Shown here: one piece after another, positions 23,732 to 36,035 of the stretch
Position numbering within the stretch: the first letter of the stretch is position 1
Layout of the letters: every line of letters starts with the position of its first letter
Source: Hemerocallis citrina
Lineage: Eukaryota > Streptophyta > Magnoliopsida > Asparagales > Asphodelaceae
Assembly (NCBI GenBank): GCA_017893485.1
Contig: CM030363.1
Location: forward strand, 112,711,073 to 112,775,072
Reading direction: 5' to 3'
DNA: 64,000 nt
The notes under the pieces: generated by a model
Seen by the model: the letters and a program-made list of their open reading frames with translations, nothing else
Told to the model about the DNA's origin: nothing
Database searches by the model: none
Position numbers and translations under genes: made by a program

Positions 23732-24648
23732 GTCTTTATAACACACAATGGTAGTTAGAGTAGAACCTGTTGGCATAGCTACATCCAAAGCTAAATCAGG
23801 AGTAACCTAATGTGTGCATTGCAATTTCTTAGAAAAAAGATTTAGACACAAAAGTGTGAGATGATCCATTATCGAACAAAACACTGGTTTGGATTTCATT
23901 AATACTTAACCATCCTGTTACAAAAGTTACAGCCTTGTTAACTTCCTTTACATAGTTCAAAATAGATTGAACAACTTACATTTCATTTCCAATACCAGTT
24001 ATAACATATTCATTTCCTTTTGCATCCTCCTCGGTTAGGGGAAAGACACATCCTTGGCGGAGAGGCTTCTTCCCCTTGTCATTTGCTCTCTGAGTCGGTC
24101 CACTGTCGCTATTTGGAGTTTGGGACAGCTGGGTTTGATGTACTCTACCTTCCCACAATTGAAGCATGTAAGTGGACTGGTTTGCAATTTGCTCTTCGGG
24201 TCCTTGTTCACCGCAATTAAAACAACTCCCTGGTTCGAACGTTCCTATCTTGACATCAGGCTTCTGGAACTTCTATCTCTAGCCTTGCTTCTTGAAACTT
24301 GAGTCTGGAACAAACCTTTCCCCTTTATTCCAGCTTCCTGCCTTCGCTTGTGACAACTAATTCAGAATCATGTCCATCTCTATGACAGCTACCCGACGAA
24401 CTAGTTTGCCAAACCTCCGAATGCAAAGTGGCACCATTCTTGACCTCAGTGCTGGCCTTAAACCTAGATCAAACCTTTTTGCCTTCTTTACTTCGTTCTG
24501 CACCATCTCTGAAGCATACCGAGATAATTGGGTAAATTTCGTCTCATACTCCCGAACTGACAGACTTCCCTGCCTCAAGTTGAGGAATTCCATAACCTTC
24601 TCTTCCTGAATATCGAGAGGGAAATAATGTTGCCTAAACTTGTCACGC
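23732..24648 (-). pseudogene. gag (central) to protease of Tekay-like element Y, broken
   Basis: Minus strand, right to left: the gag core RQHYFPLDIQE, FLNLRQGSLSVREYE and RYASEMVQNE, then RRVAVIEMDMILN and a stop. A zinc-knuckle remnant (CFNCGEQG) follows near 24,220, and a retropepsin-like VLFDNGSSHTFVSKSF near 23,860, where the usual DSG reads DNG. Several stops and frame changes occur. It is cut at 23,732 by the E-B LTR and joined at 24,648 to the integrase of element Z. It is probably the downstream half of the gag whose N-terminus lies at 40,536-40,900. The RQGS motif is uninterrupted by an intron. Confidence 0.75.
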
Positions 24649-27258
24649 CCCACTTGAAAATCCAAAGGCCTTCAATGAGTATCTGCTCACTTCCTCTGCC
24701 TATCCTGGGCAGCCTACAAATGCTTCCTGATTTGAGCCACGACATCAACTGTCTTCGTGATCAACTCAGGCCCCAAAAGTTTTCTTTCACCGATTTCATC
24801 CCAACAGACCGGTGATCTACACTTGTGCCCATACAGAGCCTCAAATGGTGCTGCCTAGAGACTTGCCTGATAACTATTGTTGTATGAGAACTCAGCCAAG
24901 TGCAGGTGATCTTCCAACAAACCTCCAAACTGAAGAACGCAGGACCTCAGCATCTCTTCCAGGATCTAAATCATCCTTTCTGACTGTCCATCTGTCTGTG
25001 GATGGAACATTGTACTGTAGCTCAAATTAGTACCCAAGCTCTTATGCAAACTCTCCCAAAACTGAGACTTGAATCGTATCTTTATCCGATATGATGCTGA
25101 CAGGAACTCCATGCAGTCTCACAACCTCCTAAATGTACTTCTTAGCCAAACTCTCAGTGGATTGACCCACTCTGAAAGGAATGAAATAAGAACACTTCGT
25201 CAATCGGTCTACTCTCACCCAGATAGCATTATGACCCTTGGGACTTCTCGACAAAGCTGTCACGTCTGAATGGATGATCAAATTAGTTCGCAAACCTGCT
25301 TCCACTTCACTACGGAACTTCTGCAACTGTTGATCGCCTACCTGGGCTTCCTTGATCTGCTCCACCAAAGAATACTGCAACTGCAACATCATGAACTGTT
25401 GTGTTGATCCAGGAAGTATCACATCAAACTCTAGCCTTCTCATATCCTCCACTATTTCCTTCTGCTTCTTAAGGAACATAGCAGTAGGTCTTCGACTCAA
25501 AGCATCGGTACCATGTTCACTTTGCCCGGGTGATACTGCAAATTGATGTCATAATCTGCCATCAATTCAACCACCTTCTTTGCCTTATATTCAATTCTTT
25601 CTGGGTGAACACATACATGAGGTTCTTGTGATCTGTGAAAATACCCACTCTATCCACAAGCAGATAATGTTTCCATAACAGGCAAAAATTATGGTTGCAA
25701 GCTCTAGATCATGCGTGGGACAGTTCTTCTAATGAGGTCTCAAATGCTTGGATGCATAGGTGACAACACGGCCCCGGTGCATTAGCACTACTCCTAGACC
25801 ACTACCCGAAGCATCACAGTGGATCACAAAACCGCTTGAACTGTCGGGTATAGTCAGTATAGGCGCTGACGTCAATCGGCGCTTCAACTCCATAAAAGCT
25901 TCCTTACAAGCCTCATCCAAGACAAACTTGCTTCTTCTTCGTCAAATTGGTCAGGGGTCCAACTATCTTCGAGAAATCCCGAACAAAAATCCGATAATAC
26001 CCTGCCAATCCAAGAAAGCTTTGCACTTTAGATGCTACTTCGGAACTGGCCAATCCTGGACCGCAGAGATCTTCGACGGATCAATAGAAACACAATCACC
26101 GGAAATAATATGACCCAGAAAAGCAACCGGTCCAACCAAAACTCACACTTGCTGAGCTTCCTATACAACTGGTTCTCCCTCAAAGTCTGCAGAACAATCC
26201 TCAAATGTTCAGCATGATCTTCCGGGTTCCGAGAATACACCAAGAAGTCGTCAATGAACACCATGACAAATTGATCCAAAAACGGCGAGAACACCCTGTT
26301 CATCAGACTCATGAACACTGCTGGTGCATTGGTAACTCTGAAGGGCATCACCAAGAACTCGTAATGCTCATACCTTGTCCGAAACGCTGTCTTCTAAACA
26401 TCCTTTGACCTCACCTTAACTTGATGATAACCGTAATAAAGATCCAACATTGAAAAAACAAAAGCACCTCCCAGTTGGTTAAACAAATCATCAATCCTCG
26501 GCAATAGATACCGATTCTCCACAGTGACATTGTTCAACTATCGATAGTCAATGCAGAGTCGGTGACTGCCATCCTTCTTGTTGACAAACAAAATTGGGGC
26601 TCCCCAAGGTGAAACACTTGGCCTGATAAAACCCTTATCCAACAACTCCTTGACTTGTACCTTCAGTTCCACCAATTCAACTGGTGCCATGCGGTACAGA
26701 CTCTTCTAGATAGGTGCCGTACCCAGCTCAACATCAATGCTGAACTCCACATCTAGATCTAGCGGCAATCTAGGCAATTCCTCCAGAAAGACATCAAGGA
26801 AGTCCCGCACAAACAAGGGTGCAACATCCCTATCAGTGCACAATGACTCAAGTGTAGCAGCCTTAGGGTCTAACGAGTTCTTGACACGCCAAAGCGGTGT
26901 CTCACATGCATGAAACTCGAACTCTGGTTGCCCAGGAAGCCTGAAATTCACCTTCTTCTCTCGGCAATCAATCTCGACATGAGAAACACTCAACCAGTCC
27001 ATCCCCAGAATAATATCAAAGCCAGAATTGGGAATCACAATTAGATCAGCCACGAAATCCACACCACCTATCAACAAAGGGCTTTGCTTGCATACCCTGG
27101 AACATATAGTGACACCTCCACCTGTGGCGATATCCCAAGATGCGGGCATAGCATCACTTTCCAAACGATGCTATTCAACGAAGCGGAGGAAACAAAGGAG
27201 TTGGTAGCACCGGAGCCAAACAGAACATGAGCAGGAAGGGAGAAAACTAAGATGACAC
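24649..27258 (-). pseudogene. pol of Tekay element Z (PR-RT-RNH-INT), degenerate
   Basis: Minus strand in order: protease near 27,200 with GSGATNSFVS (catalytic Asp of DSGA changed to Gly), a linker with ILGMDWL near 27,000, reverse transcriptase near 26,700-26,100 with VMPF and [10 protein letters not shown], RNase H near 25,870 with HCDASGSGLG, and integrase from about 25,480. The integrase has lost its zinc-binding part: after TNLIIHSDV the reading jumps to TALSRSPKG, skipping about 110 residues that are present in V. Integrase ends at 24,649 after RPLDFQV, so the chromodomain, PPT and 3' LTR are missing. Stops and frameshifts are common. Closely related to V (45,310-48,633). Confidence 0.85.
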
Positions 27259-27387
27259 CTAAAAGATAGTCAAAAAATAAGAATGACGTGCAAGCAGGAT
27301 ATATGCACGAATAATTGTACACAAAGAAGAAATAACATTTTGAAATAGAACAAAGAAAGAATAAACAATACAATTACAGTGATATAC
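27259..27387 (-). other. Intron-like gap between gag and protease (Z), 129 nt
   Basis: The donor GTATATCAC is at 27,387 and the acceptor CTTTTAG ends at 27,259, with a T-rich tract before it. Removing it would join gag in frame to the protease N-terminus (VILVFSLPAH). The same gap with the same borders is at 45,180-45,309 in V. Splicing is inferred, not shown. Confidence 0.65.
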
Positions 27388-28036
27388 CTACGACAACTCC
27401 AATAGCTGCCTCTGCTTCCTCAACAGTCAGGTTATAGGCCCAACCACTGCCCCCAGTCTGACTTTCCCTAGGGGCCACTTGCCTCTGATCAAAGACTTGC
27501 CTCTGCGGTGGAAGAGGTGGTATGCCCTGACCTCGAGCCAGTCCTCCCTGCAGAGGTGCACCACCAACCGGTGCAGAAACTCTAATCCTGGGACAATCAC
27601 GAATCATTTGATCACTACTCCCACACACCAGACACAGTTGATTGGCTAATCTGCAGTCTCGTTGCAAAAGTCCAATCTTATGATAGTAGTCGCAAGTATG
27701 AAAAGTCCTCAGGGCAACCGGTAGATACGGCTGTGCTATCATGGGAGGGTTCAGAACTGACCTTCGAATATGTCCTCCAGTAGGCCGAGCTGCAACAGGG
27801 AGCTGAACAGCCCACTGAGAAGCACCCGACCTCCTAATTGTCAGCTCCTGGATCCTGGCCGCATCTTAAATGTCGACATAGGCGCGCAGCCGAAGGGTAG
27901 CCAAACGGTCCTGAATGTGAAAGTTCAAGCCCATCAGGAATCTGCTAGCCCTGTCCTCGTCAGTGGCTACTAGGGTAGGAGCGAAGCGGCTAAGTCGAGT
28001 AAACTCTACAGTGTACTCGACCATGGAATGGTTCCC
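27388..28036 (-). pseudogene. gag second exon of Z (capsid end, nucleocapsid)
   Basis: Begins with a YTVEFTRLSRFAPTLVATDE reading typical of Tekay gag and ends EEAEAAIGVVV. Both CCHC knuckles are damaged: the first reads CDYYHKIGLLQRDC (second Cys and the His lost), the second CLVCGSSDQMIRDC (His replaced by Gln). A stop interrupts near 27,870. It lies between two intron-like gaps. Confidence 0.75.
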
Positions 28037-28121
28037 CTGAGTCAAGATAACGTTTAAATTAATATTGTCACATGTGAAGTAGGCAACAACAAATGAAATT
28101 AAATAACACTATCTAACTGAC
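28037..28121 (-). other. Intron-like gap in gag (Z), 85 nt
   Basis: Donor AG|GTCAGTTAGATA at 28,121; acceptor TTGACTCAG ending at 28,037. It falls exactly inside the conserved L-x-Q-G-N-x-S gag motif; the last codon before it is TAG where V has CAG. The counterpart in V is at 44,448-44,530. Confidence 0.7.
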
Positions 28122-28613
28122 CTAAGTTAAGGAAACGAACTGACGTTCCATTTCCGCCTTAGTAACACTGGGAAAGAACTTCGCACTGAAGCTCTCCGTG
28201 AATATAGCCCACTCGATGGGCCTCACAAGCCTCTCAGTCTCAGCCTGCCACCAGATATGGGCGAGATCCACCAGCTAGATGCTAACCACATCCACACGAT
28301 CACCATCAGCAACTCGAGCTACAGTCAACAACTGCTCCGTCCAGATAAGCCATTGCTCGGCCTCTAGCGGCATCTTCGTCCCTAAAAACTTATCGGGGTG
28401 CAGCCTCATAAAGTTTTTCACTGTGCCGGGCCTTGGTGGAAGTGGCCCAGGTGCAGGTCCAGCACCAGCTCGATTGGCCGCCTCCAAAGTGGCCCTCATC
28501 AATTCATTATTCTTTTGCGGAAGGACCATCAGTTGCTGCATCTTCTAAATAATAGAAGCATTATCTGGCTGCTCATCCTTCAGACGGGAAGATGAAGAAC
28601 CTTCGCGAGCCAT
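28122..28613 (-). pseudogene. gag first exon of Z
   Basis: ATG at 28,611-28,613 (MAREGSSSSRLKDEQPD), then a stop (TAG) before KMQQLMVLPQKNNELMRA, a Pro-rich stretch, FMRLHPDKFLGT and the conserved AEQWLIWTEQLL capsid motif. A second stop lies in VVSI-stop-LVDLAHIWW, where V reads RIQLVDL, so a Gln codon became TAG. It ends at the intron-like gap. The leader to the PBS (28,771) is about 160 bases. Confidence 0.8.
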
Positions 28614-28770
28614 AACCTGAAATAAGACCAAATATGGTTAGTACCCAGATTATATGTTAGTTATTATATGTTCATGTGATCAATGTGGTGCGCACATTAT
28701 TGAGTTAACCTAGCTAAGCCAGACCTAACTACCATATTAGCCAAACATGAATAACACATTAGCCAAACCT

Positions 28771-28783
28771 GGGCTCTGATACC
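28771..28783 (-). other. Primer-binding site of Z, split by Athila
   Basis: The minus strand reads GGTATCAGAGCCC. The expected first base and the LTR lie on the far side of the Athila insertion (37,755 onward), because the insertion's target duplication ATACC is part of the PBS. Confidence 0.8.
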
Positions 28784-30503
28784 TAATGTGAATATTTGCA
28801 AGTGTACAAAATCGCAACAAGTAGTATAGTTAAGTGAATAGAGTGTCGAACCCACATGGACTAATTATTTTATTGAGTACTGAATTTACTAGATTAACTA
28901 CTATTTGGAAGATCGAAATTAATAAAGAAAGCTACTAAATTAAATTAATCTAAAGAAAAACTAACTAAATTAATTAAGAGTGAGCGGGATGTGAAATTTC
29001 TGTAATTTGTTAATGGCAAAATTAATTCTAGGGCTTTTGACTTCACCTAGTTCATCCCACACAATTTATAACTCCATATGAATAAAAAGATTATTTTTTC
29101 AAGTTGTAGACCGAAATTCCCAAATTATTCAATGTTTTCTCTCGAACAACACCAAAAATATCTCCAACTAACATTTTGTCATATCTCTATGCAAATTTAA
29201 TTAATCGAAAACTAATTAAGTTCTGTGGATTTCTTAACGGTCACATCAATACCGGTAAATCATCTCTAATTTTGCTCAATTAATGGTGTTTAATTTATAG
29301 TTCTAAATCACAAATTACCTCTCGGTCTCTCCATTATCCAATAAATCATACAATCGTCTATCCACTAATTATACGCATTAAGAATAAAAATCAAACACAC
29401 AACCGATGAAAAATAGAAAAATAATATGGAATTAAAATTTGGGTTCTCGAAACTAGGCTACATCGAAGCCCTAGAAAAATAAATTTAGTTCATAATGATT
29501 TTGCAACTAACAAACATTGTCTTGGATTGCATTATAAAAAATTAGAGAAAGAAAAGAATACAGACAGAACTGTTTTGTAATATAAATTGCAAACCCAAGT
29601 CCTCGAGAACCGAGCTGCAAATGTCACGTCACAATCCCTCAGACTCCTTCTCTGTCTCTGTCACATCCTGAAGAGGATGACGTGGTGCCTTGGTGTCAGC
29701 GTCGAAAAAGAAAATGAAGCCACGTCAGATGGGACCCGCACTACCTCTGGTCCGCTGACGTCACCACGTGCCCCTGCGTCGTTTCGAACACACGCCGCCA
29801 CATCGTCTTCTCTTCACATGGGCCCGCTGCTTCTCTGTCTTTGTTTCTTATGAAGTCAAAAACCCAAAAAAACCCACGCTCTCCGTTCTAAACTCTCTCT
29901 TTTAATAATTATTATTAATATTTTTATTTTATTTTTATGATCCGAGGTTAGCCGTCGCTCTTCCTCTCTCGTTCAGCGCTCCCTTTTTCTCTTCATTTGC
30001 TGTTGTATTTATAGGAGTAGAAGAGGTAGGAATTAGGGTTTTCTTTTTGCAGAAAGAACCCTTCATCTTTATTTATTTGAAACACGTCCTGCAAATACAA
30101 ATAAAATAAGGAATTAGAATATAAAAATAAAAATTCAAATTTAAATTAATTAGTTCAAATTAAACTAACTAATTTTCACATTAGCTCTATCAAAATCCTT
30201 TTAAAATTTGTTTATTCTTTTTACACTCTATTGACAATTAAAATTGTATTTTGCTTCTTATATTGCCAATTTGTAAAATTAAAATTCAAGAAATTAATAA
30301 AAATAGTAAATCAATAGTTTTGCTTTATTTGTTGATTTTTACCAAAAATATTCACATTTTTCATCAAAAATCCTATTTCTTCAAAAATAATCAATTACTT
30401 GAAATCTTATGGAAATAAGACGAATTAAACACAAGATAGACGAAAACAAGCAATTTTAATGGGTAAATGAGTACAAATATTTGTATAAAATTTAGACACA
30501 TCA
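28784..30503 (-). repeat. 3' LTR of Athila element
   Basis: Minus-strand LTR whose sense start is TGATGTGTCTAAATTT at 30,503; on plus it opens TAATGTGAATATTT, with G changed to A compared with the other LTR (TGATGTGAATA). It is 1,720 bp. It differs from the right LTR by scattered substitutions, so the insertion is not recent but not ancient. Confidence 0.9.
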
Positions 30504-30530
30504 AATACCCTCAAACTTAAGATTTTGCTT
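30504..30530 (-). other. Polypurine tract region of Athila
   Basis: The minus strand reads CTTAAGTTTGAGGGTATTT just before the 3' LTR, following 'gttcgaggacaagcaaaatc', a context typical of Athila elements. Confidence 0.75.
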
Positions 30531-31513
30531 GTCCTCGAACAAAATGTAGAATCATGAATAAGGGGAAAATAGTCAAGAGTAGGCTCAACCCATCACACTA
30601 AGAATTCTCATTATGCAAGCATCAAAATTTCAATTAAAAATATAAACAATGGCAAATAAAGTAAAATCAAGCATACCCACTTTCTCCAGTGCGATTATCT
30701 ATATAATAAAACACAAAGAAAGCTATCAAGTGGCTCTCCTTCAATCTCCCCCTAAATCAATGGCCCAGATTTAATCTCACAAAACATATTTTCCCCCCCA
30801 AAAGTTTCCCTCCAAAACTCAAATTCAAATTCCCATTCAAAACAACTCCTTTATTTATTTAATTATCTCTCTTTCTCTCTTTCTTCTATTCAAAAAATTA
30901 AGAAAATAAAAATTTTAAAATTTTAAAAAATAAAAAAACTAAAAAATTTTAAAATTTGAAAACTTTAAAAAAAATTCAAAATTTTTTAAAAAGTTTACTT
31001 TTTTTTAATTTTAGAAATTTTGAAAATTTAAAAAAATTCAAAAGAAAAATCAAAAAATCAAAAAAAATTAAAAATTTTAAAATTTTGGAAATTTGAAAAA
31101 ATTTGAAAATTTGAAAAATCTCGAAGCAAATCCAAATCCAAATCCAATGTCGAACCCCAATCAAGAGGTCGTCGCCGATATCTGATCTGCTGTTGATTCC
31201 GTATCGGTGACTCCCCTCCACCAAATCGAGTGCGAATATCAAGTAACTCCGTATCAGTGACTCCCATCCACCGAATCGAGAGCCTCTATATGCGATGCAA
31301 TCTAATTTCATCTCATTAACAGAATTCACATTTTAATTTTTAATTTTTTTTGTGCAGGGGATTACTCAGTTTTTTGCTGACTTGAATTTTGTGTGTGCAT
31401 GAGATTTAAGTTCAGAGATGTATGATTATTTTATTTTGTATTTAGACATACTCATAGTGGTTATGAGATTAGAGTAAGCTCTATAAAACTCTATGCAGTG
31501 TTTTATAGAGTAA

Positions 31514-32747
31514 CTAGGTTTGCTCGTTGACACGTGCCTACGGCACGTCTTCGGAACGGTGCACCTGGTTTGATTATATAAAATAGTTTTGGACGTCCAG
31601 TAAATTAGTTGAAGTAGCAAACATATTATATGAGAAAACAGTATATCTACCTTTAAGCTCAACCATCACCTTCTTAATCATTAATTTGAATTTATCTGGA
31701 ATGCATTTAGTTTGTTAGAAACACTGCATAGTGTTTTTTTTAACTTCAGCATCACTTTTAGATGATTGTAATAGTTATGCAAGGACATTACTCTATAAAA
31801 CACTGCATAGAGTTTTATAGAGTTTATTCTAATTTCATAACCACTATGAGTATGTCTAAATACAAAATAAAATAATCATACATCTCTGAACTTAAATCTC
31901 ATGCACACACAAAATTCAAGTCAGCAAAAAACTGAGCAATCCCCTGCATAAAAAAATTAAAAATTAAAATGTGAATTCGGTTAATGAGATGAAATTAGAC
32001 CGCATCGCATATAGAGACTCTCGCTTCGGTGGAGGGGAGTCACCGATACGGAGTTGCTTGATATTCGCGCTTGATTTGGTGGAGAGGAGTCACCGATACG
32101 GAATCAACAACGGATCAGATATCGGCGACGACCTCTTGATTGGGGTTCGACATTGGATTTGGATTTGGATTTGCTTTGAGATTTTTCAAATTTTCAAATT
32201 TTTTCAAATTTCCTAAAATTTAAAATTAAAATTTTTTTTTTGATTTTTTGTTTTTTTTTTTGAATTTTTTTAAATTTTCAAAATTTTCAAAATTTCTAAA
32301 TTTTCTAAAATTAAAAAAAAAGTAAACTTTTTTAAATTTTACAATTTTTAAATATTTAAAAAATAAATATATATTTTTAATTTTTTTATAATTTTTTATA
32401 ATTTTTTTATTTTTTGAATTTTTTTTTAAGTTTTCAAAATTTAAAAGTTTTTAGTTTTTTTATTTTTTAAAATTTTAAAATTTTTATTTTCTTGATTTTT
32501 TGAATAGAAGAAAGAGAGAGAGAGAGAGCGAGAGAGAGAGAGAGAGAGAGAGATAATTAAATAAATAAAGGAGTTGTTTTGAATGGGGATTTGAATTTGA
32601 GTTTTGGATGGGGATTTGAATTTGAGTTTGGAGGGAAACTTTGGGGGGGAGGGGAATATGTTTTGTGAGGTTAGATCTGGACCATTGATTTTGGGGGAGA
32701 CTGAAGGAGAGCCACTCGATAGCTTTCTTTGTGTTTTATTATATAGA
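31514..32747 (-). mobile_element. Non-autonomous Helitron (guest, inverted, locus 2)
   Basis: 1,234 bp; on minus it starts TCTATATAATAAAACAC at 32,747 and ends CTAG at 31,514, inserted between A (31,513) and T (32,748) of the host. The guest itself holds the uninterrupted equivalent of the target, gagtaatgtccttgc, near 31,790. Joining the host flanks across the insertion regenerates the same text, which fixes the insertion point to the base. Confidence 0.9.
32514..32552. repeat. (GA)n microsatellite in Helitron guest
   Basis: GA-rich tract at the position equivalent to the GA tracts at 8,040 and 8,241 in the locus-1 Helitrons. Confidence 0.85.
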
Positions 32748-33021
32748 TGTCCTTGCATAACAATTACAAGCATCTAAAAGTGATGCTGAAGTTAAAAAAA
32801 ACTCTATGCAGCGTTTCTAACAAACTATATGCATTCCAGGTAAATTCAAGTTAATGATTAAGAAGGCGATGGTTGAGCTTAAAGGTAGACATAATGTTTT
32901 CTCATATAATATGTTTGCTACTTCAATTAATTTGCTGGACGTCCCAAACTATTTAATATAATCAAACCAGGTGCACCGTTCCGAAGACGTGCCGTAGACA
33001 CGTGTCAACGGGCAAACCTAG

Positions 33022-34710
33022 TTTATTCATAATTCCAAACCCAATCATATTTGTCATGTAATTAATGTAATTATATCATGTAATAACTGATTCTGTGATT
33101 TCCCCTTCTCACTACTACAAACCGAGTAGCAAACTAGAGGGTTTTTTTTTCCATTTTTTTTGGTCTCTTATCTAAGTTGTCACTTGCCTTTTTACGCGAA
33201 TACAAATATTTGTGATGAATTCACCCGGTTACTCAACAAGTCACAAACTTAAAGTGCTTTGCATACTCATATTTCAAGTTGCCGTTTGACGTAAAAGTAA
33301 ATATTGGTGATGAATACCCCTAGTTACTAAGCAACTCAAAATATTAGAGTAGATTGACTTTATTCAATTAATTTTTTTTATTACTCTATTTACTTAAACT
33401 CTGTTTAGGACTAGATCAGACGGGATAATCATAAGAAAAAGCATCACATTTTTTTTTATGTATAATCGCATGACTCATACAATTTTGTACGGAATTGTGA
33501 AACTCAATAATCCTAAACTAAATAAGTATGCTTACTCTTGCTTTATAAGCAATTTTCTATCCAAAAAAAAATTATTTCAATGCTTATCACAATAAAGAAC
33601 TCAAAAGTGTAATGGTGAGCCTAATTGAAATTCTTTTTATTCTGTTTTTCTTTTAAAAAAATTAAATAATTAATTTTTAAACCTTCCCCCCAAACTTGAA
33701 TATCACATTGTCCTCAATGGGAAAGGAAAAATAAAAACAAAAAGAATGCAAAAAGTTCAGAATTTCTCTCCTGATTCGTCTTAAAAATTCTGCACACACG
33801 GCGTTTAGTATTCTTGAGATATCTGGAGCTCTAGATGTCCAAATGGGCTGATTTTTTTGTGTGCTGGAAAGCTAAGACAATTGTCTACAATTTCTCTTTG
33901 AATCAGTTTTCCAGATTCTGACTCCATACTGCCCAAAAACAGCCATCAATTCAGTTGTAGAAAACAGCTCTGCCTGGCGGCTTCAAAATTTAAGTAATCC
34001 TACAAAATAAAATCAAAAATTATAATTATAATAAACTAAATGAAAAACCAAATTTAAATGCAGTAAAAGAAAATATGGGTTGCCTCCCAAGAAGCGCTAA
34101 GTTTTAAGTCTTCAGCCAGACATGGTGGTGAGATGGTTATGTAACGCCAAGATCCAACAACATTAAAACATCCTTTCTAATTCTTCTCTTCAGGTGTGGA
34201 TCAGGTTCAAGCTCTAGTTTGAGGCATTTCTTTCTTGATGATGATGTCTTCGATTTCCCCACCTCTTGAGTTTTTGCTAAAAAAATGAATAAATAGAGGG
34301 TGCAGCATCCAAATACATAACATGTTCAAAAATATTTTCTTTTTCAGTTTCAAAAGTTTCTGAATTTGTTGGACATACTTTTATAGGTGATTTTTCAATT
34401 TCAGCCTTATGTTTCTTGCCCACAATTAAATCAGTTTTACTTGAATATATGATTGTTCTTCAGGAGGAAACTTTATAGAATTAAAAACATCAAAAGTTAG
34501 TTTCTCATGCTGCGTTTGTTCCTCCAAAATTGGTTCGTACTGTTCTTCCTTTTCAACCATATTTTGTTCGCCATTTTCTTCTCGTGATTGCTCAATTGTC
34601 CTCCCGCTGCTATGTGTTATTGCTTAGACATGCTCCTTGGGATTGACTACTGTGTTACTAGATAAGTTTCCTGTTATTCTCTCTGTAAGAATATTTGAAA
34701 GCTTACCAAT
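33022..34710 (-). mobile_element. Athila internal 3' region, non-coding
   Basis: No ORF beyond chance. The minus strand includes GCGCTTCTTGGGAGGCAACC near 34,080-34,100, a motif common downstream of integrase in Athila elements, so the whole pol and any env-like region appear deleted between gag (ends 34,711) and this 3' untranslated part. Confidence 0.65.
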
Positions 34711-35811
34711 TTATGCCTCAAGATTGTGAATTGAAGCCGTATTATTTTGTATTGCCAAATTTGTCTTCTGCATGTATTGCATGAACATATCTTCAAGTGT
34801 TGGCATCTTTTCTTGCTGTGGAAAATTTTGAGGTGGTCTAATTGCTCCTTGATTGTTGTTCCATGAAAAATTGGGGGTGTTTCTCCATTCTTGATTGTAT
34901 GTGTTTGCATAATGATTGTTTTGCATTTGAAAGTTTGACACAAAATTTTCATGTTCGGTATATGATGGAGCAAAAGGGTTTCCCACTTGGCAATCTGCAC
35001 TTGAATGATTTCCTACACAAAGATTACAAATCATATTAGATTGAATTGCATTAAAATTCAAATTTCCCACTTGTTTAGATAAAATATCAATTTTTGCATT
35101 TAAAGTAGTAATAGGATCAAGTTCAAAAACTTCCGGCACTTTTCTTGGCATTGTACTTTCTGCAGACCACTGATAATGATTAGATTTCATCTCCTCTAAA
35201 AGCTCATAGGCTACTTTGTAAGTTTTGCTCATAAGTACACCACCAGCTGCTGCGTCAACCATAAATCGATTTGTAACTCCCAAACCATTATAGAATATTT
35301 AAATTTGCAGCCATTTCGGTAGTTCATGATGAGGATACTTTCTCAATAACTCTTTGTACCTCTCCCATGCATTATACAAAGACTCAGTCTCAAATTAAGT
35401 GAATGTGGCAATATCATTCCTTAGTTTTGCTATCTTTGCCGGCGGAAAATACTTAGCCAAGAATTTTTGTGCAAGTCCCTCCCAAGTAGTAATACTACCG
35501 GGTGGTAGATAATGTAGCCAAGCCTTCGCCTTATCTCGAAGTGAAAAAGGAAAGAGTCTCAATCTGATTGCATCATCTGATACTCCGTTGTGCTTGAAAG
35601 TGTCACAAATTTCTAGAAAGTTTGCAATGTGAGCATAAGGATCCTCGTGCGGTAGTCCCCAAAATTGAACAGTCTGTTGAATCAATAGAATAATTGCCGG
35701 TTTAATCTCAAAATCGGTAGCTTCAATAACCGGCCTCTTTATGCTTGATATTGTTCCATGAATTGAGGGCATAGCATAGTCTCTCAAAGGCCTGTTTTCA
35801 TCGTTCGCCAT
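34711..35811 (-). pseudogene. Athila gag
   Basis: Begins MANDENRPLRDYAMPS at 35,811. It contains the retrotransposon gag core: AHIANFLEICDTFKHNG, then RLFPFSLRDKAKAWLHYLPP, WEGLAQKFLAKYFPP, YNAWERYKELLRKYP and AAAGGVLMSKT. One CCHC-like knuckle follows (CNLCVGNHSSADC; H present, spacing C-x2-C-x4-H-x4-C). Two stops interrupt: after NDIATFT near 35,396, and in WLQI-stop-IFYNGL near 35,300. Both are TAA where relatives have CAA. The C-terminus is Asn/Gln-rich. Very good match to Athila gag as known from other plants. Confidence 0.9.
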
Positions 35812-36011
35812 AATAATTTCCTTGTATGTCCTGAAATGTAAGTATTAAAGAAAATAGAAAAACTAAAAAAATAAAATAAGAAAAATAAGTGAAAGTAAAA
35901 ATAAGTCAAAAGAAAATAAAGAGGTAAAATAATAATAAAATAAAAATAAATACAAAAAATCCAAACTAGTAATAATCTAGAAATTTTCAATATCAATAAA
36001 AGAATAACTAG

Positions 36012-36029
36012 TCCCCGGCAACGGTGCCA
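36012..36029 (-). other. Primer-binding site, tRNA-Asp type (Athila)
   Basis: The minus strand reads TGGCACCGTTGCCGGGGA, one base off the TGGCGCCGTTGCCGGGG seen in Athila elements, six bases from the LTR. Confidence 0.85.
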
Positions 36030-36035
36030 AAAACT

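Larger units (their letters stand above)
30698..33021 (+). mobile_element. Non-autonomous Helitron (host of the pair, locus 2)
   Basis: Starts TCTATATAATAAAACAC at 30,698 after A, ends GGGCAAACCTAG at 33,021 before T. A hairpin (ACGTGCCGTAGACACGT) lies just upstream of the end. It is split at 31,513/32,748 by an inverted member of the same family, leaving 816 bp and 274 bp of its own. The body contains low-complexity A/T runs and no coding. Confidence 0.85.

Noticed and set aside
29587..29853. 88-codon ORF in the Athila LTR, and its twin at 36,839
   Set aside because: Same position in both LTRs, lengths differ through frameshift, no family match; LTR sequence.
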